From the NCBI GenBank assembly GCA_009760885.1, contig CM019699.1, positions 45,661,768-45,725,767 on the forward strand: DNA of 64,000 bases, given 5' to 3'. This document shows positions 46,995-58,205 of the stretch, piece by piece; within the stretch, counting starts at the first letter, position 1; every line of letters starts with the position of its first letter. The stretch is from Achatina immaculata. Taxonomy: Eukaryota > Mollusca > Gastropoda > Stylommatophora > Achatinidae. Made by a program: the position numbers and the translations under genes. Under the pieces are notes generated by a model, which worked only from the letters and a program-made list of their open reading frames with translations, was not told the origin of the DNA and did no database searches.

Positions 46995-47870
46995 CTACAG
47001 TGCAGATCTTTGAGAACAAGATCCCAAGAAGAATCTTTGGGCCCATAAAGGATACCAACAGTGCAGAATGGAGAGCTAGAAAGAAGACTGAACAGAACAC
47101 GCGATAAATAGCGTATAAGTATACAACTATACACAAAGCACTGCATAAAACTAAGTTAATGAAATAACAAGAAGAAGAAGAAGACGAAGAAGAAGAAATG
47201 AATGAAAAATACATAGTAAAATTTTAAAATTAAACAGCACTTATCTTGAATAATTGAGAGCGCTGTGAGGATATTTTCTTGTTTACATTGGTGACGCCAT
47301 AAACGGGACACATCACAGCGCTCTCAATTATTCAAGACAAGTGCTGTTTAATTTTAAAGTTTTAATTTGTATTTTTCATTCATTTTTAAAATTTTTTTTT
47401 TATTTCATTAACTTAGTTTAATGTAATCCTCATATGTCTTATTCTTCGTCCTGTTTGTTATTGTCTGACGAAGGCTCAAACCGAAACGTCACAACTTTGC
47501 ATTCGTTAAGTAATAAAGCTGTTCCTACTTTTTTCTAGTTTATACACACTGAACAGCTTATTTAAATCCCAACAAATTATAAATGTCTTGAAACTGAACA
47601 GACTACGCTGGCTGGGCCAGGTAGAAAGAATGGAAGAGAACAGACAAACGAAAATGATGTATGCACAAGAGATGAGGGAAACAAGACCAAGGGGTAGACC
47701 AAGACAGAGATGGAAAGACAACATAGAAGAAGATATAAAGAAACTGGTGTCACCAACTGGAGAGAGAAGATTAGGGATGGAGAGGAATGGAGGCGAACTT
47801 TATCTGCAGCAATGAGCTTTAATGACTTGGAAAGCTGAAGAAGAAGAAGAAGAAGAAGCAGAAGAAGAAG
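46995..47870 (+). pseudogene. LINE family F fragment, split by a foldback insertion
   Basis: The + strand reads FENKIPRRIFGPIKDTNSAE and WRARKKTEQ up to 47095. After the insertion it resumes at 47548 with LNSLFKSQQIINVLKLNRLR, WLGQVERMEENRQTKMMY, RPRGRPRQRWKDNIEEDIKK and GMERNGGELYLQQ. A (GAA)n tail at about 47838-47870 closes it. The two parts are continuous when one copy of the duplicated actgaacag is removed, so one element was interrupted. Confidence 0.85.
47096..47547. mobile_element. 452-bp foldback insertion with 9-bp target duplication
   Basis: The insertion is flanked by actgaacag at 47087-47095 and 47548-47556. Inside is a large imperfect inverted repeat: arms 47148-47268 and 47313-47419 around a 44-bp loop. 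The innermost 71 bp of each arm pair with only four mismatches by my reading. The right part contains ctgacgaaggctcaaacc followed by gaaacgtc, which resembles a hammerhead ribozyme core, and an aataaag signal near 47511. Penelope-like retroelements are known to carry hammerhead motifs and inverted partial copies; relation to them is inference. No protein is encoded. Confidence 0.72.
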
Positions 47871-48026
47871 TTGCTAATACTAACAAAGCCTTTGCAACAC
47901 GTTTAAGATGTAAGGGAACTCTTGTGAATAGTTTCTTTTGTTTACATTTCCTCTTTTGTTCGTTTGATCAGAAAGTTGTCCGGATAATCATTTACTAATA
48001 ACATATCAGCGCTTTTTTTTCAAATG
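47871..48026. other. Unassigned spacer
   Basis: No feature is recognised. Confidence 0.5.
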
Positions 48027-48400
48027 AGGAATTTCTTCTTCTTCTTCTTCTTCTTCTTCTTCTTCTGCTTCTCGAAACTGCTAGTTGGTGTTCTTTGCAG
48101 TCATGCGCTGATGATGCGGAGGCACACAACCGTGTCGGTATTGGAGAGGGACGTAGTAACTATTTTTTCAGTCCTCGAATTCAGCTAAAATTTAAAAAAA
48201 AAAAAGAAGCAGGGAGTATGCACACTCCACCACCACGGAGGACTTTGGCCACACCTGCCCCGTTACCAGATCAGGCCTTTTACTGGGGTATCAACTGAGA
48301 GGTGGTAGAAGGGCCTTGGTCAGCAAAGGTTCACCAACCCTAACGCTAGAATGTCAGCTATGGGTGGCTGACTACCAAAATGGACATGTCTTAGCCCCCT
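48027..48400 (-). mobile_element. (TTC)n plus family X copy
   Basis: About 13 TTC units (48027-48065) precede a body with gcggaggcacacaaccgt, cactccaccaccacggagga, ggccttttactggggtatca, ggccttggtcagcaaaggtt and aacgctagaatgtcagctat. It is full-length in outline, with a poly-A expansion near 48188. Confidence 0.75.
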
Positions 48401-48708
48401 ACCCTCCCCCCTCTAACGGTCCCCACCCCACCCCCAAATTCTCGCAGGATCTGGGTATGAACAATGCAAATTTGTGTATGTTATATATTTTAAACACGAT
48501 CACTTGCTGATCATCAGAGACCTGGACAAGAGCCTTGCCCCATAGAGTCTAAGAGTCCTTGTGACCTCTTTTTGAGAAACCTTGCGGTGCAGATCTCTGG
48601 GCTTCTGTTGCCTCTGAGAAACCCTCTCCTAAAGACCTCTTCTAGGGTTCTTCTGACGTCTGATTGAGAACCGCTGGTTTGAGATCACAGTCCTTACTTT
48701 TCAGGCAC

Positions 48709-48890
48709 GTCCTTTGTCTTCCGACGTGTCTCACACTACATCTCTCAGTACGCCACAACTGGGGACACAAACCATGATGATTTACAGTTATTCCTTTGTC
48801 TTCCGACGTGTCTCACACTACATCTCTCAGTACGCCACAACTGGGGGGACACAAACCATGATGATTTACAGTTATTCCTTTGTCTATGAC
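48709..48890. repeat. 82-bp duplication, just over two copies
   Basis: cctttgtcttccgacgtgtc starts at 48711 and again at 48793. Both copies run through tacgccacaactggg and atgatgatttacagttat, and a third partial begins near 48875. Confidence 0.92.
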
Positions 48891-50110
48891 CTGATGTTTC
48901 CTGCTGTTGTAGCCACACGCCACTGTCAGGCTTGTCACTCTAAGCAGAGATACCAGGTCATCCTGTAACAAAACTGCAATATCCTGCCAGTCTAGAACAA
49001 TATCTGCCTCATCTTCATCTGCCCATTTGTTACAGCAAGCATAACTATCTGTAATACACACACTACAATTCAGTGTCCCGTACATAACGGAGATATTAGA
49101 CGGAGATAACGTTTGCATATTTGTCACGTGACCAGAAAAAAAAATCCCTGTTAAGTGCTAGTCGGTAACAGGATGTTAACAATTTGGCCGTAGCTGCGTT
49201 TCAAGTGTTAACGTCTTGGTGATCCTCGACAGCAGCGCGGCAACAACAGCCTGTACCGTATATTATATCGAGTGGTCACTTGTCGGCGCTTGGGAGAGCT
49301 TCGTATCCCGCTTATCCGCGTGGCGTTCTCGCTGTTTGGCCAGAAAATAGTATGCACATCCGGGTCTTTCTTTAATACTCGCGATTCGAGTATTCGCGGA
49401 AGAGTCGGTAACTGGCTCCAGTAACGGATAGTTCAACATCCGTGTGTTGTACCTACTATCACCAGATGTTCGTAGTCTGAATGTCCTGCCACTTTTTTTT
49501 TTCTGTTGACATGCTACAGCGTTCAGAGCGACAGTAATGTGGGATGGGGGGGGGGGGGGGGACTAATGACCCAGACCGTAGTTGGGTACTAGCCGTCTAA
49601 ACCTTGGCAACATTTTGTCCCACAGCTTATAGCGGTCTCGGAAGCAACCCGACTACACGATGGCCGACGGTCAGGGATAGATGGCCTACCTCATGATGGC
49701 AGAATCTAGCGATAAACAACGTTCTTGAATTCGATGTAGGAAAAAAAAAGACATAAAATGCACTCTCTATCCGGCTCCAGACTAATGTTTAAAATATTCA
49801 AGACACAAACTGCAGATAAATATTATAAAAAGAACAGTAACTACATACATATCCAGCCAGTCAGTCAGCCAAGCAAGCAAGCAATCATCCAACCACTTAA
49901 GTAAGCAACCAGCCTGCCAGACAACTACCCAATCAGCCAAAAAAAAAAATCAGTCAGCCAAGCAATCACCACCCAGGTTGCCAAATAATCAAGCAACCAA
50001 CCAGTCAGACAGCGAGACAGCTAACCAAGCAAACAACCAACGAGGCAGCTAACTAACCAACCAACTAACTAATCAACAAACAAAGCACTGAACTAAAACA
50101 AGAAACTAAA
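48891..50110. other. Intron upstream of the second GATA exon
   Basis: Mostly non-repetitive. It has a poly-T near 49493, a poly-G run at about 49547-49561 and a long imperfect ccaagcaagcaa / ccaaccaa tetranucleotide-type stretch at 49850-50090. No exon is recognised. Confidence 0.55.
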
Positions 50111-50137
50111 GTCTCTTTGTTTTCTTCTCTCTTTCAG
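50111..50137 (+). promoter_or_regulatory. Splice acceptor of the second GATA exon
   Basis: A strong polypyrimidine tract (tctttgttttcttctctctt) ends in cag at 50137. Cutting here joins in phase with the donor at 32522 and reproduces the vertebrate GATA2/3 exon boundary. Confidence 0.85.
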
Positions 50138-50776
50138 TGTCCGGCGGACCGCAGATGTACCGATCGCATTTTCACGGCCCACTGCATCCCTGGATATCTG
50201 AACCAGCCAAGCCCATGGTTCCACAGGCTCACACGGGCTGGATGGGGCCCACATTTGGCTGCAGCAAGCCTCTGTCTCAGCCCAGCAGCACACACGCCTC
50301 ACTTCCCGTTCACTCTCCCACAACGTCCGCCATCGTGACGTCGCCATCCTTCTCCTTCCCGCCGACCCCGCCAAAAGACGTTACCCCAGAAACAAGCGCG
50401 ACCTGCGTCAGTACCAACAGCAGCAGCAGCTCCATCAGCAGCAGCTGCACGCACAGTAACAGCTCCAGCACAGCGAACGAGATGGCGCACAGTGCTGACG
50501 TCTACAGTCCGTCCGGGTTCAAATCTCCAGACTCCTCCATCAAACTGGAGTCCTCCAACTCCACAAATGTGATCTCTTCATTTCTAGGGCACCATGGACA
50601 CAACCCCGCATCTGCTCACTCTATGCCAAGCTACCCTTCCTACTTGGGCACCGATCCCTACAACAGTGGCACGCTCGGCTTTCATCCCGCAAGCGTCTTC
50701 AAATCATCGTCCACGTCATCATCGTCATCGTCACCGTTATCAAACAGATCAAGAGCAAAGACAAGATCAAGTACAG
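50138..50776 (+). CDS. GATA2/3: GATA2/3-class transcription factor, second coding exon
   Basis: This encodes 213 codons between the amino end and the first zinc finger, a transactivation and linker region. Key matches to vertebrate GATA2/3 are QMYRSHFHGPLHPWI (GATA2 QMCRPHLLH..PW), the conserved FSFPPTPPKDVTPE, IKLESS, SYPSYLG, and RSRAKTRSST at the end, equivalent to SRPKARSST just before the first finger. The exon stops at ACA G|gtaggt (50776), phase 1, as in GATA3 where the next codon completes Glu. The middle is rich in Ser/Thr, including homopolymeric Ser. With exon 1 the pre-finger part is about 288 residues, slightly longer than GATA3. The frame stays open for 37 more codons past the donor, without homology. 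The protein is expected to act in the nucleus on WGATAR sites. Confidence 0.93.
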
Positions 50777-51064
50777 GTAGGTTTGTTTCCTCACTTTCAT
50801 CACTACTTTCATCACTATTTTCATCGTATTCATCATTAACAGAAGAGTGTGCGAAGAAGCTATCTGATGTGGGAGTCATCGATCCATAACTGAAATTCTT
50901 GCCTCAAGGTTATTGAACCACAGTGGTGATGTATCCGAATGCAAGTTTTACTGTGGGCTCCCTCCATCAAATCCCGACCTACCATGTAGGAAAATAAGAT
51001 ATGAAATTGATAGGGAGAATGTTATTTCTACATTTCATATTGTCGTTGTACCGTCTATCTTATT
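50777..51064 (+). other. Start of the following GATA intron
   Basis: The donor is gtaggt, followed by a repeated tcatcact(ac)tttcatca tract at 50795-50840. No further exon is seen. Confidence 0.6.
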
Positions 51065-51266
51065 AGTATGGTTGGAAGGGTGATTATACTATACATTCAC
51101 ACATAGTATGGTTGGAAGGGTGATTATACTATACATTCACACATAGTATGGTTGGAAGGGTGATTATACTATACATTCACACATAGTATGGTTGGAAGGG
51201 TGATTATACTATACATTCACACATAGTATGGTTGGAAGTGTGATTATACTATACATTCACACATTA
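51065..51266. repeat. 40-bp minisatellite, five copies
   Basis: The unit is agtatggttggaagggtgat plus tatactatacattcacacat. The five copies are almost identical. Confidence 0.96.
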
Positions 51267-52414
51267 CCCACTGATACTTTACACCGATGAATAGAAACAC
51301 AAAATAAGCAGTCCTTCATATTAATCATGATCTTGGTATTTACACGACATTGATTTACAAGATTCAGCAAAAATCAAATGAATCTTCTGTGTGTGATGTT
51401 ACATATCATGCTGATATGCGTTGGCAAGTCATTAAAACATTTCCCTGAACAATATGGGTTCAGCTCTGATTATAAACACACATAATCTACTGGTAAGAAA
51501 TTATATATGCCCAATGCAAAATCAGTAACATGAATTTACGTGCAGTTAGGACCATATTTCCCATACACAAGTGAATATTGAAGTCTTACATTGAAACATC
51601 TGCACATCTGTGCTGAGTGATGTTTGATCCATGATCACACATAACACAATCCTAACTACATATATTTACCTAAATGGTTGATCGGGATGTGATCGAGTGA
51701 GCCCACAGTGCAACTTGCATTCATCCACATCACATGTTAAGGGCCCATCTTAATCTGCACATATTTGTCCCTATCTAACAAATGACTTCTCCTATTCACG
51801 CCTGAACAATGACACGGCTCCCTATGGTCGCTGGCCTCTAACCTGCTCAGCTTATGGAATCCCGACTTCTTCAGCTTCTACCTTCTGGTCTTATATACCT
51901 GATCAGCGACGGAATCACAGGACTGCGTATTTCCGTAAAGCCCATCTCTGATCAGTGGGGTTGCCAATCAAACCGGGCAACTGCTCGCTTTATTATATAC
52001 TCCCTACAGTACCTAAAATTTCTAGTCAAACATAATTCCCCTACTGCTGGACATTACAGAGAAACCAACCACTGTAATCCGTTGGGACAGCAATCATCAT
52101 CTTATGTGCAGTGAAGGGTCTGCAGGTGTGACCCGGAAATTATGATGTGGATCAAAGATAAACGCCTCTTACATGATCATAAATGATAAAATCTTCAGCT
52201 AGAAAATGATGCCGTGCCTGGGCCATATCTTCCGCCTTATTCGGTGTCCTTGGGGGGGGGGGGCTGAGAAATTCTGAGCGTGTCTGCTTTAGGAGGCTAT
52301 CGTTCCACCTTGTTGCCTGGACGGAATGAGCGAGAAAAGCCATGACAAACAGTTATCATTGTTACTGTTATCATCGCCGACTCTGGGCAGTAAGCCACAC
52401 CGTCCCAGGCTGTT
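51267..52414. other. Unassigned intronic sequence
   Basis: About 1.1 kb without clear repeats. A + frame at 51854-52114 has no recognised domain. A poly-G run lies near 52252. Confidence 0.5.
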
Positions 52415-52745
52415 TCATCTAACAATAACATCATCCAACAATAACATCATCCAACAATAACAACATTAGCAATAACATCATCCAACAATAATATCATCCA
52501 ACAATAACATCATTCAACAATAACATCATTAACAATAACATCATCCAACAATAACATCGTCCAACAATAACATCATCCAACAATAACATCATCTAACAAT
52601 AACATCATCTAACAATAACACATCATCTAACAATAACACCATTAGCAACAACATCATCCAACAATAACATCATCCAACAATATCATCATGAACGATAACA
52701 TCATCCAACAATAACATCATTAACAATAGCATCATCCAACAATAA
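52415..52745. repeat. 16-bp minisatellite, about 20 copies
   Basis: The unit is ccaacaataacatcat with ctaac, ttaac and gtcc variants. Confidence 0.92.
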
Positions 52746-52820
52746 CAGTATCGCTTTTAATATTACCATAATATCAAGATATAATAATATCATCTTTAAT
52801 ATTATTGTAATTCTGTATCA

Positions 52821-52893
52821 AAAATTGGCGAACTACTTTGCGAGCCCTATGTGACGTCTAACGGCACGGGAAGGATATAAGATATTGGATAAG
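52821..52893 (+). pseudogene. 73-bp LINE-A stub with 12-bp target duplication
   Basis: It contains only the last codons (NWRTTLRALCDV region) and the 3' terminus gtctaacggcacgggaagga plus tail. aattctgtatca flanks it at 52809-52820 and 52894-52905. It is a complete insertion event of a severely 5'-truncated copy. Confidence 0.9.
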
Positions 52894-53164
52894 AATTCTG
52901 TATCAGGATAAAGTAGAATTAATCTTCTAGTACTTCTTCCTCGTACCCCGTTGGGGATGATGTAAGGTACCCTGATTTGTGCGATGCGCTTTTGGCTGGG
53001 TACCTCCGATTTCAGCGTCATAGAAGTAATAACATCACAGTTAGTTTAATCATTCTTCAAAATGAATCGATTAAAAGTAAAATAACTTTTGATATTGTTG
53101 TAACATTAAGATACAACAACAGAAATAATGTATTTAATATTAGCATACAATCACGTACAACAAA

Positions 53165-53625
53165 AAAAAGAACAAAATAGCATCAAGATACAACAACAAT
53201 AACAAATAACATCAAGATATACCAACAGTAACAAAATAACATCAGGGTGCAACAACAATAACGGCAACTTCACTCTTATTATTATCACAGCATCAGTCTG
53301 ACGGGATGATGTGAGAGGAGATCACCAACTGAACTGATGGCTTGCATGAAGGATCGGGTACTCTGGAGAAGCATAATAGCCAACGCCAGTCGGCACGGCA
53401 CCTGATGATGATGATGATCAGGATACAACAATTGTGAAAACTTCACTCTTAATATTATCACAACATCAGGATACAACAATTATGAAAACTTCACTCTTAT
53501 TATTATCATCACAACAACAGGATACAAAAATTATGAAAACTTCACTCTTATTATCATCACCACAACAACAGGATACAACAATTATGAAAACTTCACTTTT
53601 AAAACTATCACAACGCCAAATCATC
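53165..53625. repeat. ~50-bp repeat array interrupted by a LINE-B tail
   Basis: Units built on ggatacaacaattatgaaaa and cttcactcttattattatca occur at about 53230-53292 and 53420-53625. A LINE-B tail lies between them. Upstream, 52906-53164 is AT-rich with no recognised gene. Confidence 0.8.
53293..53418 (+). pseudogene. LINE-B 3' tail inserted in the array
   Basis: ERRSPTELMACMKDRVLWRS and IIANASRHGT are readable, followed by a short (GAT)n. It is nearly identical to the end of the copy at 2672-3028. A short atcag word is present on both sides. Confidence 0.85.
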
Positions 53626-53944
53626 ACCGGAACCTGACTTCTGTTTATTTATTTTGTGCTAGAAAATTTTTTTTTCTCACGGTTAGGAGCATCATGGCGG
53701 AGATAGATGACAGCACCGTGTGCAGTCACGTGATCACACTTGACCTTCATTACGAATGGAGGATGTACTGGAGATCCGAACAGGAAGGGTTAACGTGCTC
53801 CGAGCCCCGTCCTAGTTACATGGTTGTCCATTTGTTGCGCTACAGTCCCGGGAGAGAGAGAGGGAGAGAGGGGGCGGGGGGTATAGCACACTCTGCGTTG
53901 GCAGAAGACTTTGACCAAGTCAATACTGACTCTTGAATAGACAA
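53626..53944. other. Unassigned intronic sequence
   Basis: A + frame at 53694-53936 (about 80 codons) starts with a YY1-like catcatggcgg context and ends in a GA-rich tract. It is not recognised as a protein. Confidence 0.35.
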
Positions 53945-54420
53945 ATGACGGAAATGAATTATCATGTGCTGGGCCGGATAGCGTTGGAGATCATGCTTCC
54001 TCATCGTGTGCAGACCTTGGTGTTTCCTATCAGTTTTCTGATGCATCTTTTTCCCATCCCACACATGCTCGGTCCACAGTTTTCTCTTGACCTTCCTCTC
54101 CTTCTTTTTCCCTTGAATTCTCCACTGGTTACTAGGTTCTCCAACTCATGAAATGTCCCAGACATTCTGGACTGCCTTTTTTTTTCTTATCTTTTAAACT
54201 AGTTTTTTTTTTTGGGTCGGTATTCTGAACCTCCTTTGAGAATCTCTTCCTTTTTTTTCTGTCTATCCAGTGTATTTGTTGCATCTTTCGCCCCCCCCCC
54301 CCCAAAAAAAAAACCACGTCTCCGTTCCTTCCAATTTCTTTGTCATTTTTTACAGCAAGGTTTCCTTTTGCCTTCGGAATGGTTTCTTCAGCTAGCGGAA
54401 TCCCTGCATTAAAATGTTTA
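53945..54420 (-). pseudogene. LINE-B-related fragment
   Basis: On the - strand: NDKEIGRNGDVV, then KDATNTLDRQKK, a degraded GHFMRW block, IQGKKKERKVKRKLWTEHV and HQKTDRKHQGLHTMRKHD. The order matches the copy at 26405-27900. A poly-C/poly-A run at about 54290-54312 and frameshifts disrupt it. Confidence 0.75.
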
Positions 54421-54654
54421 CCACCGCTCTTCTCTTCATATGTCTCCCCACCACCCCCACCCCCTCCATCACTCTCCCCTGGTATCGCCGCCTTCGGCCC
54501 TCTTCCCCCCCCCCCCGCCCCAACATAAAATATACCAGTTCTAACAAAGTCCCTAGTGTAGGCAGATCTGACATGTTTTCCCTTTCAGTTTATCCAGTAA
54601 AGGCCCAGGCTGTCCACAAGAAGATCAAGAAACGTATAGTATACAAAATATTCA
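54421..54654. other. C-rich spacer
   Basis: Polypyrimidine and C-rich sequence (54440-54530). The Pro-rich frames across it are compositional. Confidence 0.5.
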
Positions 54655-55055
54655 TCAAGTAAAACTTGAGGGGGATTTTAAACGTGAACTGGCAGGACAA
54701 GATCAGGAACGAGGAGGTCTGGGAAAGGGCGGGACAAGATCAGGAACGAGGAGGTCTGGGAAAGGGCGGGACAAGAACCTATGAACCTACAAATCATGTC
54801 TAGGAAGTGGAGGTGGATTGGCCATACTCTGAGGAAGCCCGATACCAGCATAGCAAGACAGGCGTTGACATGGAATCATCGAAAACGAGGAAGACCTAAA
54901 CTTACTTGGAGAAGAGAAGTTATGACAGTGGCCAGAGACAAGGGAAGCACGTGGAAGGAAGCAGAGAATAATTCCAAGAACAGGGATGACTGGAGAGCCT
55001 TTATCCGTGGCCTATGCTCTCAAGGGAGTGAAAGATGATGATGATGATGATGAAG
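54655..55055 (+). pseudogene. LINE family C 3' fragment with an internal 40-bp duplication
   Basis: The + strand reads LRGILNVNWQDKIRNEEVWE, then a duplicated 40-bp piece of that coding (54697-54776), followed by MSRKWRWIGHTLRKPDTSIA, RQALTWNHRKRGRPKLTWRR, STWKEAENNSKNRDDW and LCSQGSER before a stop. The (GAT)n tail is at 55034-55052. From 54781 the frame is intact for 85 codons. Confidence 0.87.
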
Positions 55056-55329
55056 GCTTGTGGTATATGGCATGTACAAGAGTTGGTTGTTTTCTTTTTC
55101 TTGTGTAGAACTAAAGATGACCTGAACCAACTTCTCTAGGACAAGAACAGAAGGATGGAGCTCAAACCCAGGCTTGCGAGAGAAGTTCCTAAAGGGAACC
55201 CGTGGTCTACTTAGAATCTCGCCTGAGACTCCTTATTAATTATAATAATAATAATAAATATGAATAACCCCGACCAAAGAATTATTCCCGTAACAATTGT
55301 CATTAAATAAACTAAACCGTAACAAACGT
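55056..55329. other. Unassigned spacer with (AAT)n
   Basis: A short AAT tract lies at about 55240-55258. 55265-55330 already shows loose resemblance to the next array. Confidence 0.5.
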
Positions 55330-55800
55330 AAATAAATAAACTTACCCGTAACAAAGGACAATAAATAAATTAAACTGTAAGTTATCAATAAATAAACTAA
55401 ACTGTAAGTTATCAATAAATAAACTAAACTGTAAATTATCAATAAATAAACTAAACTGTAAGTTATCAATAAATAAACTAAACTGTAAATTATCAATAAA
55501 TACACAAAACTGTAAGTTATCAATAAATAAACTAAACTGTAAGTTATCAATAAATAAACTAAACTGTAAGTTATCAATAAATAAACTAAACTGTAGGTTA
55601 TCAATAAATAAACTAAACTGTAAGTTATCAATAAATAAACTAAACTGTAGGTTATCAATAAATAAACTAAACTGTAAGTTATCAATAAATAAACTAAACT
55701 GTAAGTTATCAAAAAATAAACTAAACTGTAGGTTATCAGTAAATAAACTAAACTGTAAGTTATCAATAAATAAACTAAACTGTAAGAAAGGTTAATAAAT
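55330..55800. repeat. 27-bp minisatellite, about 17 copies
   Basis: The unit is ctaaactgtaagttatcaat plus aaataaa. It is unrelated in sequence to the 9.2-kb satellite despite the same length. The - strand is open for over 200 codons with a nine-residue hydrophobic repeat (SLVYLLITY), an artefact of the period. Confidence 0.94.
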
Positions 55801-56380
55801 AAACTGGCTTTGTTTCTGTCCCCCCCCCCTCCCATGGAAGTTTGGGGTCCAGGTACCAGCGTGTAGTTGGCAGGTACCCATGGGGCACCAGTAAGCTTGA
55901 TCAGTGTTAAGATGGTTGGGCTGACATTCAGACTTAACATCCCCTGTCTTCTTCATTTTGTTCATCTACTCATTAAACATCTGCCAGTCTCTCCGTTGCT
56001 ACGGAAAACGGCTTTGAATGATGGTGCGGGTCTTGACCAGCAGATGGCTTTCAGGAGCAAGTTTAGTCCCTACCGCTTTCTTTATAGTTCTTTAGGCAGC
56101 TCCAAGATGATCGAGCTGAAGTGACGACCAACTGTCAGGATCAGCCAATCATAACTGGTCAAGACCCTGTTCTACCTTCAGTAATAGCCCCAGTCTAGCC
56201 AACTCGGGGGCAGTGATCTATATAGTCGCAATGGAGGTGAAGTCTGTGAGAACCATTACATTTTTTTCCGTTGATTTTTAGCAACTCTACGTGTATGCAA
56301 GCGCCACTGCAACCCGCTCACTATCCGACACGATGCTTGTGCTTTAATATTTTTATTAACTGCATCGGTTGCAAAGAACA
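55801..56380 (-). other. Spacer with an eroded family X piece
   Basis: 56135-56215 (aactggtcaagaccctgttc, aatagccccagtctagcc) resembles the reverse complement of the family X core, and 56030-56050 has another gggtcttgaccag word. The rest is unassigned. Confidence 0.4.
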
Positions 56381-56384
56381 CTTT

Positions 56385-56925
56385 CTTACAGCCCCAGACA
56401 CACATAACAAGAAAAAAGAACACTTACAGCCCCAGACACACAGAACAAGAAAAAAGAACACTTACAGCCCCAGACACACATAACAAGAAAAAAGAACACT
56501 TACTTACAGCCCCAGACACACAGAACAAGAAAAAAGAACATTTTCTTACAGCCCCAGACACACAGAACAAGAAAAAAGAACACTTACTTACAGCCTCAGA
56601 CAGACAGAACAAGAAAAAAGAACACTTACTTATAGCCCCAGACACACAGAACAAGAAAAAAAGAACACTTACTTATAGCCCCAGACACACAGAACAAGAA
56701 AAAAGAACACTTACTTACAGCCCCAGACACACAGAACAAGAAAAAAGAACACTTACTTACAGCCTCAGACAGACAGAACAAGAAAAAAGAACACTTACTT
56801 ACAGCCCCAGACACACAGAACAAGAAAAAAGAACACTTACTTACAGCCTCAGACAGACAGAACAAGAAAAAAGAACACTTACTTACAGCCTCAGACACAC
56901 AGAACAAGAAAAAAGAACACGAAGA
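56385..56925. repeat. 42-bp minisatellite, about 13 copies
   Basis: The unit runs through cttacagccccagacacaca, gaacaagaaaaaagaacact, with optional tactta. Copies with cctcagacagacag are scattered, and a - strand open frame is a by-product. Confidence 0.93.
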
Positions 56926-57862
56926 ACAATTTACTTCAGAATCTGGTAGTGGCGGATTAAAATTGTCCGGATAACTAATTGTCCTGTTCCCCCAGTGTTC
57001 TAATTGTCCGGCCCCTGGATACAAAAACTCTACTCCCACATTTTGGTTTCGCTTTTTTTTTTCTTTGTGTGGGATACTTTCATAAAATGTGGATTTTAAA
57101 TATGTCCACATCACATATCACATCTACTCAAGAGCATACGGTGTAGCTCGGTGCTAAGTGAGTTTGGTTATCAAGAGTGAGGTTTCTGAAATCACGTGTA
57201 TTTTAAACTGATCTGAAAACAGTAGCTTTCTCTCTAACTCGAGACTGAGGTCCAAGATGGCGGATGAGCCGGGATTTGTTAAAGTGTCGTTCTCTCAGTC
57301 TTTTGTTTTTTTTAAATTATATTATTTGTGAAAATGAAAACTGCGCGCAAATTTTATTTTTTTATTGTTCAGTCGGTTTTATGGTTTCTTTACGTATGAA
57401 GAAGGTATAAATATTACATTTTCGCTTCGTTTAATTTGGCTTTCATTTTGCGAATGGGGATTCTGCTTGCGATGTTACTCTGCCCTCGACTTACGGAATT
57501 TCTGGCACCGTATACAGGGCAGTCGTAAATTCTTTCCTCGATTAATAAAAGCTGTATCTTAAAAACTATGCTCGATAGAAACAAGAACGTTGTGGCATTA
57601 CTTTAGCCGAATCTTAGAGCCATACCCCCCCCCCCCCCGCTCTCTCTCCGCTTTTTTCTATGTGCGGCCGCGCAGCTTAGAGGGAACATCGAATCCAGTA
57701 AGTTTTGTGGCATCACGAAACAAATATGCTGATTTCAGTTTAATGAAAGTTCAGAAAAGAGTATGAACAAGATCTGCCAGATGTTACAAGCATCATGGCC
57801 AGGACAGAATGTTCAGTTCACTTGTTTCTGACGCTGAAACTTTGGAGACAAAGATAATAATA
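56926..57862. other. Unassigned intronic sequence
   Basis: It includes a YY1-type motif (caagatggcgg, 57253-57263), poly-C near 57625 and short frames without recognised domains. Confidence 0.45.
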
Positions 57863-58205
57863 TTCATTCATTCATATGCGTGTCCCTTGAGGAACTTTGC
57901 CTCCCAAACAGCACTCTTGTAGGCCTCTCGGTTGTGAGCAAGATGGCCTGCTGCTGATGCATCCATTTGCTGATCATCAACGATGTCCTGCAGTCATCTT
58001 CGCCTTGGTCTTCCTCTCTTTCTTTTTCCCATTATGTATCCTTCCAAGATGGTCTTCTCTAGATTATCATGACGTTTAATGTGTCCAAAATATTGAAGTT
58101 TTCTCTCTTTAATCCTCTTTACTAACCAGCCTTCTTGAATATTACGTTCTTGTAGTATGGATATATTTGTTCTTTTTGGTATCCATGATATCTGAAGAAT
58201 AATAA
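57863..58205 (-). pseudogene. LINE family E 3' fragment
   Basis: On the - strand it reads the QKEQIYPYYKNVIFKKAG region, then a stretch corresponding to GRRRRKTKAKM-type basic coding, SSRPSCSQPRGLQ in a shifted frame, and a (GAAT)n tail (attcattcatt at 57864). It closely parallels 44165-44500. Confidence 0.8.

Noticed and set aside
50777..50889. Continuation of the GATA exon 2 frame to a stop at 50889
   Set aside because: A consensus donor (gtaggt) at 50777 sits exactly where vertebrate GATA2/3 exons end, and the following residues are Ser-rich without homology.
52977..53180. Short + strand frame in AT-rich intron
   Set aside because: No homology; composition like surrounding non-coding DNA.
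55236..55940. 234-codon - strand frame with hydrophobic nine-residue repeats
   Set aside because: It is generated by the 27-bp array; the apparent membrane protein is an artefact of AT-rich periodic sequence.
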